DNA from: Plazaster borealis
Lineage: Eukaryota; Echinodermata; Asteroidea; Forcipulatida; Labidiasteridae
DNA: 64,000 bases
Assembly: GCA_021014325.1 (NCBI GenBank)
Contig: JAJGQC010000365.1
Location: 1 to 64,000, forward strand
Reading direction: 5' to 3'
Of this stretch, positions 48,189 through 61,117 are shown one piece after another; within the stretch, counting starts at the first letter, position 1, and the number at the start of each line of letters is the position of its first letter. The position numbers were made by a program, and so were the translations under genes. The notes beneath the pieces are model-generated. The model worked only from the letters and a program-made list of their open reading frames with translations, did no database searches and was not told where the DNA came from.

Positions 48189-49696
48189 ACCCTTTTTTCC
48201 AGATTCAATTTGAATTTTTTGAATTTTTTATTCATTTATTTATTTATTTATTTTTTATTCATGCAACAACACACTTATTTTGGAGGCCTTCGGAGGAGCA
48301 ACCTCAAAGGGGCCGGCGGCGCTCCGTTCCCCACCAACTGGCCGGACAGACTCGGTCCGTGATCAGAGGAGGATCGAGAGAGCACATCGGGCATGGGTCT
48401 TCCTAGGTCGCGGGCCCCGGCAGGACCCTTGCCTTGGTGGCGCGGGGGTCCTCCAGGATGACGGCAAAGTACGGAGTTGGAGGCCTTATGAGGAGCAACC
48501 TCAAAATATTTATTATTAATATCTTTTTATTTTTTATTTAATTTTATCTATTTATTTAGTTATTTATTATTTTTTTTGGGGGGGGGGGGGTGGGGGTCCA
48601 ACTTTTAACATTATTGTGTTTATTTTGTATCTGTCTAGTATAGAATATTTTAAGGGCCTACAAAATATTCATCAGGCCGTCGATCCGTTTTATTCCCAAT
48701 TCACCGTATTTTGGACCGCATGGGGGCGTATGTAAACCGAATTCACGTCATGCAAAATAAGTAAACAAACTGGGTTTTTGCATTGCTGTTATTATGTTGA
48801 TGTATTTCCTCATTGATGCAAGAAAACTGCATACAGGCAATTTGAATTTTTTGGAATTTTTTTATTTATTTTTTATTGTTATTTTTTATTCATGCAACAA
48901 CACACTAGAAGATACAAAGAATATTGCAGCTGCATTGTTTAATATTTGCGTTGCATTTATTTTGGAGGCCTTCGGAGGAGCAACCTCAAAGGTGCCGGCG
49001 GCGCTCCGTTCCCCACCAACTGGCCGGACAGACTCGGTCCGTGATCAAAGGAGGATCGAAAGAGCACATCGGGCATGGGTCTTCCTAGGTCGCGGGCCCC
49101 GGCGGGACCCTTGCCTTGGTGGCGCGGGGGTCCTCCAGGAAGACGGCAAAGTACGGAGTTGGAGGCCTTATGAGGAGCAACCTCAAAATATTTATTATTA
49201 ATATCTTTTTATTTTTTATTTATTTATTTTTTTATTTTTTTATTTTTTATTTATTTATTTATTTATTTTTATTTGGGGGGGGGGGGGTGGGGGTCCAACT
49301 TTTAACATTATTGTGTTTATTTTGTATCTGTCTAGTATAGAATATTTTAAGGGCCTACAAAATATTCATGAGGCCGTCGATCCGTTTTATTCCCAATTCA
49401 CCGTATTTTTTGACCTGCCAAAAATTGAAAAGAATTCTGAAGTTCAGTTGTCCGAAAAATATATCTGATTGGTTTTCAAGAGGCTGAGAGACTTTGAAAT
49501 ATTTATTGAGTATTTTTGAATAATTATCATTTAGCGTTGGTTGCTATGTGAGTTTATTTAGTGTGGTGCACCCAAGATAATTCCCTGATGAAAACGCCGG
49601 CCCTCCCCCATGTGGTCAAAAATAGTTATGGTCATTTGCAGTTGCACGTAGATTCCAAGCTACATACAATGTAAAAATCCCGGGATTAAGTACCGA
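47878..49696 (+). repeat. Unit 35, class M, Y-type first half
   Basis: GC blocks 48282-48506 and 48964-49188. First unit of the local subfamily with GTCCGAAAAATAT, CCCCCATGTGGTC and CATTTGCAG. Confidence 0.9.
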
Positions 49697-50007
49697 CACT
49701 AACTAGCACAGTTGGATAAGTGCCGGGACTGTTTCACGCTCAGACGCCCCGGTCTGGGTTCGAGTCCGGCTGGACCTATATATAGGTACAAGACTGCTTG
49801 ATGTGGCTAAAGCGTGACTGGGGTTCTGTCTTGTCTCCTCCCCTGATGGACAGCACAAATTCAAAGGCTAGGATCGGAAACAGGGGAGGACATGCTGTGG
49901 GTCGGATGCCACGCCAGAAGGGAACTAGGGAAGCCGGATAGGGGCCAGTGTGTGCTATTAAACTGATTCCGGTGCCTGAAAGCCCGACAACCACAGCGTA
50001 ACTTTTT
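49697..50007 (+). mobile_element. tRNA-derived SINE, copy 36
   Basis: A box 49704-49715, B box 49757-49767, T5 50003-50007. Private CAGCACAAATTC. Confidence 0.8.
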
Positions 50008-51516
50008 ACCCTTTTTTTCCAGATTCAATTTGAATTTTTTTTGAACTTTTTTATTTATTTATTTATTTATTTTTTATTCATGCAACAACACACTTATTTT
50101 GGAGGCCTTCTGAGGAGCAACCTCAAAGGGGCCGGCGGCGCTCCGTTCCCCACCAACTGGCCGGACAGACTCGGTCCGTGATCAAAGGAGGATCGAGAGA
50201 GCACATCGGGCATGGGTCTTCCTAGGTCGCGGGCCCCGGCGGGACCCTTGCCTTGGTGGCGCGGGGGTCCTCCAGGAAGACGGCAAAGTACGGAGTTGGA
50301 GGCCTTATGAGGAGCAACCTCAAAATATTTATTATTAATATCTTTTTATTTTTTATTTAATTTTATCTATTTATTTAGTTATTTATTATTATTTTTTTTT
50401 TTGGGGGGGGGGTGGGGGTCCAACTTTTAACATTATTGTGTTTATTTTGTATCTGTCTAGTATAGAATATTTTAAGGGCCTACAAAATATTCATCAGGCC
50501 GTCGATCCGTTTTATTCCCAATTCACCGTATTTTGGACCGCATGGGGGCGGGCGTATGTAAACCGAATTCACGTTATGCAAAATAAGTAAACAAACTGGG
50601 TTTTTGCATTGCTGTTATTATGTTGATGTATTTCCTCATTGATGCAAGAAAACTGCATACAGGCAATTTGAATTTTTTTGAATTTTTTTATTTATTTTTT
50701 ATTGTTATTTTTTATTCATGCAACAACACACTAGAAGATACAAAGAATATTGCAGCTGCATTGTTTAATATTTGCGTTGCATTTATTTTGGAGGCCTTCG
50801 GAGGAGCAACCTCAAAGGGGCCGGCGGCGCTCCGTTCCCCACCAACTGGCCGGACAGACTCGGTCCGTGATCAAAGGAGGATCGAGAGAGCACATCGGGC
50901 ATGGGTCTTCCTAGGTCGCGGGCCCCGGCGGGACCCTTGCCTTGGTGGCGCGGGGGTCCTCCAGGAAGACGGCAAAGTACGGAGTTGGAGGCCTTATGAG
51001 GAGCAACCTCAAAATATTTATTATTAATATCTTTTTATTTTTTATTTATTTTTTTTAATTTTTTTTTATTTTTTATTTATTATTATTTTTTGGGGGGGGG
51101 GGTGGGGTGGGGGTCCAACTTTTAACATTATTGTGTTTATTTTGTATCTGTCTAGTATAGAATATTTTAAGGGCCTACAAAATATTCATGAGGCCGTCGA
51201 TCCGTTTTATTCCCAATTCACCGTATTTTTTGACCTGCCAAAAAATGAAAAGAATTCTGAAGTTCAGTTGTCCGAAAAATATATCTGATTGGTTTTCAAG
51301 AGGCTGAGAGACTTTGAAATATTTATTGAGTATTTTTGAATAATTATCATTTAGCGTTGGTTGCTATGTGAGTTTATTTAGTGTGGTGCACCCAAGATAA
51401 TTCCCTGATGAAAACGCCCGCCCTCCCCCATGTGGTCAAAAATAGTTATGGTCATTTGCAGTTGCACGTAGATTCCAAGCTACATACAATGTAAAAATCC
51501 CGGGATTAAGTACCGA
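49697..51516 (+). repeat. Unit 36, class M
   Basis: GC blocks 50101-50325 (CCTTCTGAGG) and 50790-51014. A small duplication GGGCGGGCG near 50546. Same local subfamily as unit 35. Confidence 0.9.
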
Positions 51517-51824
51517 CACTAACTAGCACAGTTGGATAAGTGCCGGGACTGTTTCACGCTCAGACGCCCCGGTCTGGGTTCGAGTCCGGCTGGACCTATA
51601 TATAGGTACAAGACTGCTTGATGTGGCTAAAGCGTGACTGGGGTTCTGTCTTGTCTCCTCCCTGATGGACAGCACCAATTCAAAGGCTAGGATCGGAAAC
51701 AGGGAGGACATGCTGTGGGTCGGATGCCACGCCAGAAGGGAACTAGGGAAGCCGGATAGGGGCCAGTGTGTGCTATTAAACTGATTCCGGTGCCTGAAAG
51801 CCCGACAACCACAGCGTAACTTTT
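51517..51824 (+). mobile_element. tRNA-derived SINE, copy 37
   Basis: A box 51524-51535, B box 51577-51587, T4 51821-51824. Confidence 0.8.
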
Positions 51825-53296
51825 ACCCTTTTTTCCAGATTCAATTTGAATTTTTTTGAACTTTTTATTTATTTATTTATTTATTTTTATTCATGCAACA
51901 ACACACTTATTTTGGAGGCCTTCGGAGGAGCAACCTCAAAGGGGCCGGCGGCGCTCCGTTCCCCACCAACTGGCCGGACAGACTCGGTCCGTGATCAAAG
52001 GAGGATCGAGAGAGCACATCGGGCATGGGTCTTCCTAGGTCGCGGGCCCCGGCGGGACCCTTGCCTTGGTGGCGCGGGGTCCTCCAGGAAGACGGCAAAG
52101 TACGGAGTTGGAGGCCTTATGAGGAGCAACCTCAAAATAATTATTATTAATATCTTTTTATTTTTTATTTCATTTTATTTATTTATTATTTTTTTTGGGG
52201 GTGGGGTCCAACTTTTAACATTATTGTGTTTATTTTGTATCTGTCTAGTATAGAATATTTTAAGGGCCTACAAAATATTCATGAGGCCGTCGATCCGTTT
52301 TATTCCCAATTCACCGTATTTTGGACCGCATGGGGGCGTATGTAAACCGAATTCACGTCATGCAAAATAAGTAAACAAACTGGGTTTTTGCATTGCTGTT
52401 ATTATGTTGATGTATTTCCTCATTGATGCAAGAAAACTGCATACAGGCAATTTGAATGTTTTGGAATTTTTTATTTATTTTTATTTTTTATTCATGCAAC
52501 AACACACTAGAAGATACAAAGAATATTGCAGCTGCATTGTTTAATATTTGCGTTGCATTTATTTTGGAGGCCTTCGGAGGAGCAACCTCAAAGGGGCCGG
52601 CGGCGCTCCGTTCCCCACCAACTGGCCGGACAGACTCGGTCCGTGATCAAAGGAGGATCGAGAGAGCACATCGGGCATGGGTCTTCCTAGGTCGCGGGCC
52701 CCGGCGGGACCCTTGCCTTGGTGGCGCGGGGGTCCTCCAGGAAGACGGCAAAGTACGGAGTTGGAGGCCTTATGAGGAGCAACCTCAAAATATTTATTAT
52801 TAATATCTTTTTATTTTTTATTTATTTTTTTTTATTTTTTTAAATTTTTTATTTATTATTATTATTTTTTTTTGGGGGGGGGTGGGGTGGGGGTCCAACT
52901 TTTAACATTATTGTGTTTATTTTGTATCTGTCTAGTATAGAATATTTTAAGGGCCTACAAAATATTCATGAGGCCGTCGATCCGTTTTATTCCCAATTCA
53001 CCGTATTTTTTGACCTGCCAAAAATTGAAAAGAATTCTGAAGTTCAGTTGTCCGAAAAATATATCTGATTGGTTTTCAAGAGGCTGAGAGACTTTGAAAT
53101 ATTTATTGAGTATTTTTGAATAATTATCATTTAGCGTTGGTTGCTATGTGAGTTTATTTAGTGTGGTGCACCCAAGATAATTCCCTGATGAAAACGCCCG
53201 CCCTCCCCCATGTGGTCAAAAATAGTTATGGTCATTTGCAGTTGCACGTAGATTCCAAGCTACATACAATGTAAAAATCCCGGGATTAAGTACCGA
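51517..53296 (+). repeat. Unit 37, class M
   Basis: GC blocks 51914-52137 and 52566-52790. Last unit of the consecutive GTCCGAAAAATAT group. Confidence 0.9.
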
Positions 53297-53605
53297 CACT
53301 AACTAGCACAGTTGGATAAGTGCCGGGACTGTTTCACGCTCAGACGCCCCGGTCTGGGTTCGAGTCCGGCTGGACCTATATATAGGTACAAGACTGCTTG
53401 ATGTGGCTAAAGCGTGACTGGGGTTCTGTCTTGTCTCCTCCCTGATGGACAGCACCAATTCAAAGGCTAGGATCGGAAACAGGGAGGACATGCTGTGGGT
53501 CGGATGCCACGCCAGAAGGGAACTAGGGAAGCCGGATAGGGGCCAGTGTGTGCTATTAAACTGATTCCGGTGCCTGAAAACCCGACAACCACAGCGTAAC
53601 TTTTT
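53297..53605 (+). mobile_element. tRNA-derived SINE, copy 38
   Basis: A box 53304-53315, B box 53357-53367, T5 53601-53605. Private GAAAACCCGAC. Confidence 0.8.
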
Positions 53606-54398
53606 ACCCTTTTTTCCAGATTCAATTTGAATTTTTTGAATTTTTTATTTATTTATTTATTTATTTTTATTCATGCAACAACACACTTATTTTGGAGGCC
53701 TTCGGAGGAGCAACCTCAAAGGGCCGGCGGCGCTCCGTTCCCACCAACTGGCCGGACAGACTCGGTCCGTGATCAAAGGAGGATCGAGAGAGCACATCGG
53801 GCATGGGTCTTCCTAGGTCGCGGGCCCCGGCGGGACCCTGGCCTTGGTGGCGCGGGGGTCCTCCAGGAAGACGGCAAAGTACGGAGTTGGAGGCCTTATG
53901 AGGAGCAACCTCAAAATATTTATTATTAATATCTTTTTATTTTTTATTTCATTTTATTTATTTATTTTTTTTTTTTTTTTGGGGGGGGGGTGGGGGTCCA
54001 ACTTTTAACATTATTGTGTTTATTTTGTATCTGTCTAGTATAGAATATTTTAATGTCCTACAAAATATTCATGAGGCCGTCGATCCGTTTTACTCCCAAT
54101 TCACCGTATTTTTTGACCTGCCAAAAATTGAAAAGAATTCTGAAGTTCAGTTGTCCGGAAATATATCTGATTGGTTTTCAAGAGGCTGAGAGACTTTGAA
54201 ATATTTGTTGCGTATTTTTGAATAATTATCATTTAGCGTTGGTTGCTATGTGAGTTTATTTAGTGTGGTGCACCCAAGATAATTCCCTGATGAAAACGCC
54301 CGCCCTCCCTCATGCGGTTAAAAATAGTTATGGTCAATTATAGTTGCACGTAGATTCCAAGCTACATACAATGTAAAAATCCCGGGATTAAGTACCGA
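53297..54398 (+). repeat. Unit 38, class S
   Basis: GC block 53694-53916 (CCCTGGCC). Private TTTTAATGTCC, TTTTACTCCC and TTGCGTATT. Confidence 0.9.
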
Positions 54399-54708
54399 CA
54401 CTAACTAGCACAGTTGGATAAGTGCCGGGACTGTTTCACGCTCAGACGCCCCGGTCTGGGTTCGAGTCCGGCTGGACCTATATATAGGTACAAGACTGCT
54501 TGATGTGGCTAAAGCGTGACTGGGGTTCTGTCTTGTCTCCTCCCTGATGGACAGCACCAATTCAAAGGCTAGGATCGGAAACAGGGGAGGACATGCTGTG
54601 GGTCGGATGCCACGCCAGAAGGGAACTAGGGAAGCCGGATAGGGGCCAGTGTGTGCTATTAAACTGATTCCGGTGCCTGAAAGCCCGACAACCACAGCGT
54701 AACTTTTT
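54399..54708 (+). mobile_element. tRNA-derived SINE, copy 39
   Basis: A box 54406-54417, B box 54459-54469, T5 54704-54708. Confidence 0.8.
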
Positions 54709-55503
54709 ACCCTTTTTTCCAGATTCAATTTGAATTTTTTTGAATTTTTTTATTTATTTATTTATTTATTTTTTATTCATGCAACAACACACTTATTTTG
54801 GAGGCCTTCGGAGGAGCAACCTCAAAGGGGCCGGCGGCGCTCCGTTCCCCACCAACTGGCCGGACAGACTCGGTCCGTGATCAAAGGAGGATCAAGAGAG
54901 CACATCGGGCATGGGTCTTCCTAGGTCGCGGGCCCCGGCGGGACCCTTGCCTTGGTGGCGCGGGGGTCCTCCAGGAAGACGGCAAAGTACGGAGTTGGAG
55001 GCCTTATGAGGAGCAACCTCAAAATATTTATTATTAATATCTTTTTATTTTTTATTTAATTTTATCTATTTATTTAGTTATTTACTTTTTTGGGGGTGGG
55101 GTCCAACTTTTAACATTATTGTGTTTATTTTGTATCTGTCTAGTATAGAATATTTTAAGGTCCTACAAAATATTCATGAGGCCGTCGATCCGTTTTATTG
55201 CCAATTCACCGTATTTTTTGACCTGCCAAAAATTGAAAAGAATTCTGAAGTTCAGTTGTCCGGAAATATATCTGATTGGTTTTCAAGAGGCTGAGAGACT
55301 TTGAAATATTTGTTGAGTATTTTTGAATAATTATCATTTAGCGTTGGTTGCTATGTGAGTTTATTTAGTGTGGTGCACCCAAGATAATTCCCTGATGAAA
55401 ACGCCCGCCCTCCCTCATGCGGTTAAAAATAGTTATGGTCAATTATAGTTGCACGTAGATTCCAAGCTACATACAATGTAAAAATCCCGGGATTAAGTAC
55501 CGA
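54399..55503 (+). repeat. Unit 39, class S
   Basis: GC block 54800-55024 (ATCAAGAGAGC). AAGGTCCTAC replaces AAGGGCCTAC, shared with unit 40. Confidence 0.9.
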
Positions 55504-55810
55504 CACTAACTAGCACAGTTGGATAAGTGCCGGGACTGTTTCACGCTCAGACGCCCCGGTCTGGGTTCGAGTCCGGCTGGACCTATATATAGGTACAAGA
55601 CTGCTTGATGTGGCTAAAGCGTGACTGGGGTTCTGTCTTGTCTCCTCCCTGATGGACAGCACCAATTCAAAGGCTAGGATCGGAAACAGGGAGGACATGC
55701 TGTGGGTCGGATGCCACGCCAGAAGGGAACTAGGAAGCCGGATAGGGGCCAGTGTGTGCTATTAAACTGATTCCGGTGCCTGAAAGCCCGACAACCACAG
55801 CGTAACTTTT
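55504..55810 (+). mobile_element. tRNA-derived SINE, copy 40
   Basis: A box 55511-55522, B box 55564-55574, T4 55807-55810. Three or four homopolymer contractions in the body. Confidence 0.8.
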
Positions 55811-57279
55811 ACCCTTTTTTCCAGATTCAATTTGAATTTTTTGAATTTTTTTATTTATTTATTTATTTATTTATTTTTATTCATGCAACAACACACTTAT
55901 TTTGGAGGCCTTCGGAGGAGCAACCTCAAAGGGGCCGGCGGCGCTCCGTTCCCCACCAACTGGCCGGACAGACTCGGTCCGTGATCAAAGGAGGATCGAG
56001 AGAGCACATCGGGCATGGGTCTTCCTAGGTCGCGGGCCCCGGCGGACCCTTGCCTTGGTGGCGCGGGGTCCTCCAGGAAGACGGCAAAGTACGGAGTTGG
56101 AGGCCTTATGAGGAGCAACCTCAAAATATTTATTATTAATATCTTTTTATTTTTTATTTCATTTTATTTATTTATTATTTTTTTTTTTTTGGGGGGGGGG
56201 GGTGGGGGTCCAACTTTTAACATTATTGTGTTTATTTTGTATCTGTCTAGTATAGAATATTTTAAGGGCCTACAAAATATTCATCAGGCCGTCGATCCGT
56301 TTTATTCCCAATTCACCGTATTTTGGACCGCATGGGGGCGTATGTAAACCGAATTCACGTCATGCAAAATAAGTAAACAAACTGGGTTTTTGCATTGCTG
56401 TTATTATGTTGATGTATTTCCTCATTGATGCAAGAAAACTGCATACAGGCAATTTGAATTTTTGAATTTTTTTATTTATTTTTATTTTTATTTTTTATTC
56501 ATGCAACAGCACACTAGAAGATACAAAGAATATTGCAGCTGCATTGTTTAATATTTGCGTTGCATTTATTTTGGAGGCCTTCGGAGGAACAACCTCAAAG
56601 GGGCCGGCGGCGCTCCGTTCCCCACCAACTGGCCGGACAGACTCGGTCCGTGATCAAAGGAGGATCAAGAGAGCACATCGGGCATGGGTCTTCCTAGGTC
56701 GCGGGCCCCGGCGGGACCCTTGCCTTGGTGGCGCGGGGTCCTCCAGGAAGACGGCAAAGTACGGAGTTGGAGGCCTTATGAGGAGCAACCTCAAAATATT
56801 TATTATTAATATCTTTTTATTTTTTATTTAATTTTATCTATTTATTTAGTTATTTACTTTTTTGGGGGGGGTGGGGTTCCAACTTTTAACATTATTGTGT
56901 TTATTTTGTATCTGTCTAGTATAGAATATTTTAAGGTCCTACAAAATATTCATGAGGCCGTCGATCCGTTTTATTGCCAATTCACCGTATTTTTTGACCT
57001 GCCAAAAATTGAAAAGAATTCTGAAGTTCAGTTGTCCGGAAATATATCTGATTGGTTTTCAAGAGGCTGAGAGACTTTGAAATATTTGTTGAGTATTTTT
57101 GAATAATTATCATTTAGCGTTGGTTGCTATGTGAGTTTATTTAGTGTGGTGCACCCAAGATAATTCCCTGATGAAAACGCCCGCCCTCCCTCATGCGGTT
57201 AAAAATAGTTATGGTCAATTATAGTTGCACGTAGATTCCAAGCTACATACAATGTAAAAATCCCGGGATTAAGTACCGA
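55504..57279 (+). repeat. Unit 40, class M
   Basis: GC blocks 55904-56126 and 56573-56796 (GGAACAACC). GCAACAGCACAC in the second spacer, shared with unit 41. Confidence 0.9.
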
Positions 57280-57587
57280 CACTAACTAGCACAGTTGGAT
57301 AAGTGCCGGGACTGTTTCACGCTCAGACGCCCCGGTCTGGGTTCGAGTCCGGCTGGACCTATATATAGGTACAAGACTGCTTGATGTGGCTAAAGCGTGA
57401 CTGGGGTTCTGTCTTGTCTCCTCCTGATGGACAGCACCAATTCAAAGGCTAGGATCGGAAACAGGGGAGGACATGCTGTGGGTCGGATGCCACGCCAGAA
57501 GGGAACTAGGAAGCCGGATAGGGGCCAGTGTGTGCTATTAAACTGATTCCGGTGCCTGAAAGCCCGACAACCACAGCGTAACTTTTT
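57280..57587 (+). mobile_element. tRNA-derived SINE, copy 41
   Basis: A box 57287-57298, B box 57340-57350, T5 57583-57587. CTCCTGATGG has lost two C. Confidence 0.8.
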
Positions 57588-59039
57588 ACCCTTTTTTCCA
57601 GATTCAATTTGAATTTTTTGAATTTTTTATTTATTTATTTATTTATTTATTTTTATTCATGCAACAACACACTTATTTTGGAGGCCTTCGGAGGAGCAAC
57701 CTCAAAGGGCCGGCGGCGCTCCGTTCCCCACCAACTGGCCGGACAGACTCGGTCCGTGATCAAAGGAGGATCGAGAGAGCACATCGGGCATGGGTCTTCC
57801 TAGGTCGCGGGCCCCGGCGGGACCCTTGCCTTGGTGGCGCGGGGTCCTCCAGGAAGACGGCAAAGTACGGAGTTGGAGGCCTTATGAGGAGCAACCTCAA
57901 AATATTTATTATTAATATCTTTTTATTTTTATTTCATTTTATTTATTTATTATTATTTTTTTGGGGGTGGGGTCCAACTTTTAACATTATTGTGTTTATT
58001 TTGTATCTGTCTAGTATAGAATATTTTAAGGGCCTACAAAATATTCATGAGGCCGTCGATCCGTTTTATTCCCAATTCACCGTATTTTGGACCGCATGGG
58101 GGCGTATGTAAACCGAATTCACGTCATGCAAAATAAGTAAACAAACTGGGTTTTTGCATTGCTGTTATTATGTTGATGTATTTCCTCATTGATGCAAGAA
58201 AACTGCATACAGGCAATTTGAATTTTTGGAATTTTTTATTTATTTTTATTGTTATTTTTATTCATGCAACAGCACACTAGAAGATACAAAGAATATTGCA
58301 GCTGCATTGTTTAATATTTGCGTTGCATTTATTTTGGAGGCCTTCGGAGGAACAACCTCAAAGGGCCGGCGGCGCTCCGTTCCCCACCAACTGGCCGGAC
58401 AGACTCGGTCCGTGATCAAAGGAGGATCGAGAGAGCACATCGGGCATGGGTCTTCCTAGGTCGCGGGCCCCGGCGGGACCCTTGCCTTGGTGGCGCGGGG
58501 TCCTCCAGGAAGACGGCAAAGTACGGAGTTGGAGGCCTTATGAGGAGCAACCTCAAAATATTTATTATTAATATCTTTTTATTTTTATTTAATTTTATCT
58601 ATTTATTTAGTTATTTATTTTTTTTTTTGGGGGTGGGGTCCAACTTTTAACATTATTGTGTTTATTTTGTATCTGTCTAGTATAGAATATTTTAAGGGCC
58701 TACAAAATATTCATGAGGCCGTCGATCCGTTTTATTCCCAATTCACCGTATTTTTTGACCTGCCAAAAATTGAAAAGAATTCTGAAGTTCAGTTGTCCGG
58801 AAATATATCTGATTGGTTTTCAAGAGGCTGAGAGACTTTGAAATATTTGTTGAATATTTTGAATAATTATCATTTAGCGTTGGTTGCTATGTGAGTTTAT
58901 TTAGTGTGGTGCACCCAAGATAATTCCCTGATGAAAACGCCCGCCCTCCCTCATGCGGTTAAAAATAGTTATGGTCAATTATAGTTGCACGTAGATTCCA
59001 AGCTACATACAATGTAAAAATCCCGGGATTAAGTACCGA
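57280..59039 (+). repeat. Unit 41, class M
   Basis: GC blocks 57680-57902 and 58336-58558 (GGAACAACC). Confidence 0.9.
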
Positions 59040-59349
59040 CACTAACTAGCACAGTTGGATAAGTGCCGGGACTGTTTCACGCTCAGACGCCCCGGTCTGG
59101 GTTCGAGTCCGGCTGGACCTATATATAGGTACAAGACTGCTTGATGTGGCTAAAGCGTGACTGGGGTTCTGTCTTGTCTCCTCCCTGATGGACAGCACCA
59201 ATTCAAAGGCTAGGATCGGAAACAGGGGAGGACATGCTGTGGGTCGGATGCCACGCCAGAAGGGAACTAGGGAAGCCGGATAGGGGCCAGTGTGTGCTAT
59301 TAAACTGATTCCGGTGCCTGAAAGCCCGACAACCACAGCGTAACTTTTT
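59040..59349 (+). mobile_element. tRNA-derived SINE, copy 42
   Basis: A box 59047-59058, B box 59100-59110, T5 59345-59349. Confidence 0.8.
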
Positions 59350-60808
59350 ACCCTTTTTCCAGATTCAATTTGAATTTTTTTGAATTTTTTATTTATTTAT
59401 TTATTTATTTTTTATTCATGCAACAACACACTTATTTTGGAGGCCTTCGGAGGAGCAACCTCAAAGGGCCGGCGGCGCTCCGTTCCCACCAACTGGCCGG
59501 ACAGACTCGGTCCGTGATCAAAGGAAGATCGAGAGAGCACATCGGGTATGGGTCTTCCTAGGTCGCGGGCCCGGCGGGACCCTTGCCTTGGTGGCGCGGG
59601 GGTCCTCCAGGAAGACGGCAAAGTACGGAGTTGGAGGCCTTATGAGGAGCAACCTCAAAATATTTATTATTAGTATCTTTTTATTTTTTATTTAATTTTA
59701 TTTATTTATTTATTTATTATTATTTTTTTGGGGGTGTGGGTCCAACTTTTAACATTATTGTGTTTATTTTGTATCTGTCTAGTATAGAATATTTTAAGGG
59801 CCTACAAAATATTCATGAGGCCGTCGATCCGTTTTATTCCCAATTCACCGTATTTTTGACCGCATGGGGGCGTATGTAAACCGAATTCACGTCATGCAAA
59901 ATAAGTAAACAAACTGGGTTTTTGCATTGCTGTTATTATGTTGATGTATTTCCTCATTGATGCAAGAAAACTGCATACAGGCAATTTGAATTTTTGGAAT
60001 TTTTATTTATTTTTATTGTTATTTTTATTCATGCAACAACACACTAGAAGATACAAAGAATATTGCAGCTGCATTGTTTAATATTTGCGTTGCATTTATT
60101 TTGGAGGCCTTCGGAGGAGCAACCTCAAAGGGCCGGCGGCGCTCCGTTCCCCACCAACTGGCCGGACAGACTCGGTCCGTGATCAAAGGAGGATCGAGAG
60201 AGCACATCGGGCATGGGTCTTCCTAGGTCGCGGGCCCCGGCGGACCCTTGCCTTGGTGGCGCGGGGTCCTCCAGGAAGACGGCAAAGTACGGAGTTGGAG
60301 GCCTTATGAGGAGCAACCTCAAAATATTTATTATTAATATCTTTTTATTTTTTATTTAATTTTATCTATTTATTTAGTTATTTATTTTTTTTGGGGGGGG
60401 TGGGGGTCCATCTTTTAACATTATTGTGTTTATTTTGTATCTGTCTAGTATAGAATATTTTAAGGGCCTACAAAATATTCATGAGGCCGTCGATCCGTTT
60501 TATTCCCAATTCACCGTATTTTTTGACCTGCCAAAAATTGAAAAGAATTCTGAAGTTCAGTTGTCCGGAAATATATCTGATTGGTTTTCAAGAGGCTGAG
60601 AGACTTTGAAATATTTGTTGAGTATTTTTGAATAATTATCATTTAGCGTTGGTTGCTATGTGAGTTTATTTAGTGTGGTGCACCCAAGATAATTCCCTGA
60701 TGAAAACGCCCGCCCTCCCTCATGCGGTTAAAAATAGTTATGGTCAATTATAGTTGCACGTAGATTCCAAGCTACATACAATGTAAAAATCCCGGGATTA
60801 AGTACCGA
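59040..60808 (+). repeat. Unit 42, class M
   Basis: GC blocks 59439-59660 (GGAAGATCG, GGGTATGGG) and 60103-60324. Confidence 0.9.
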
Positions 60809-61117
60809 CACTAACTAGCACAGTTGGATAAGTGCCGGGACTGTTTCACGCTCAGACGCCCCGGTCTGGGTTCGAGTCCGGCTGGACCTATATATAGGTA
60901 CAAGACTGCTTGATGTGGCTAAAGCGTGACTGGGGTTCTGTCTTGTCTCCTCCCTGATGGACAGCACCAATTCAAAGGCTAGGATCGGAAACAGGGAGGA
61001 CATGCTGTGGGTCGGATGCCACGCCAGAAGGGAACTAGTGAAGCCGGATATGGGCCAGTGTGTTCTATTAAACTGATTCAGGTGCCTGAAAGCCCTAAAA
61101 CCACAGCGTAACTTTTT
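60809..61117 (+). mobile_element. tRNA-derived SINE, copy 43, diverged 3' part
   Basis: A box 60816-60827 and B box 60869-60879 are intact, T5 61113-61117. From about 61038 the body carries a burst of substitutions not shared by any other copy (CTAGTGAAG, GATATGGG, GTGTTCTA, TTCAGG, CCCTAAAACC). Confidence 0.8.
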
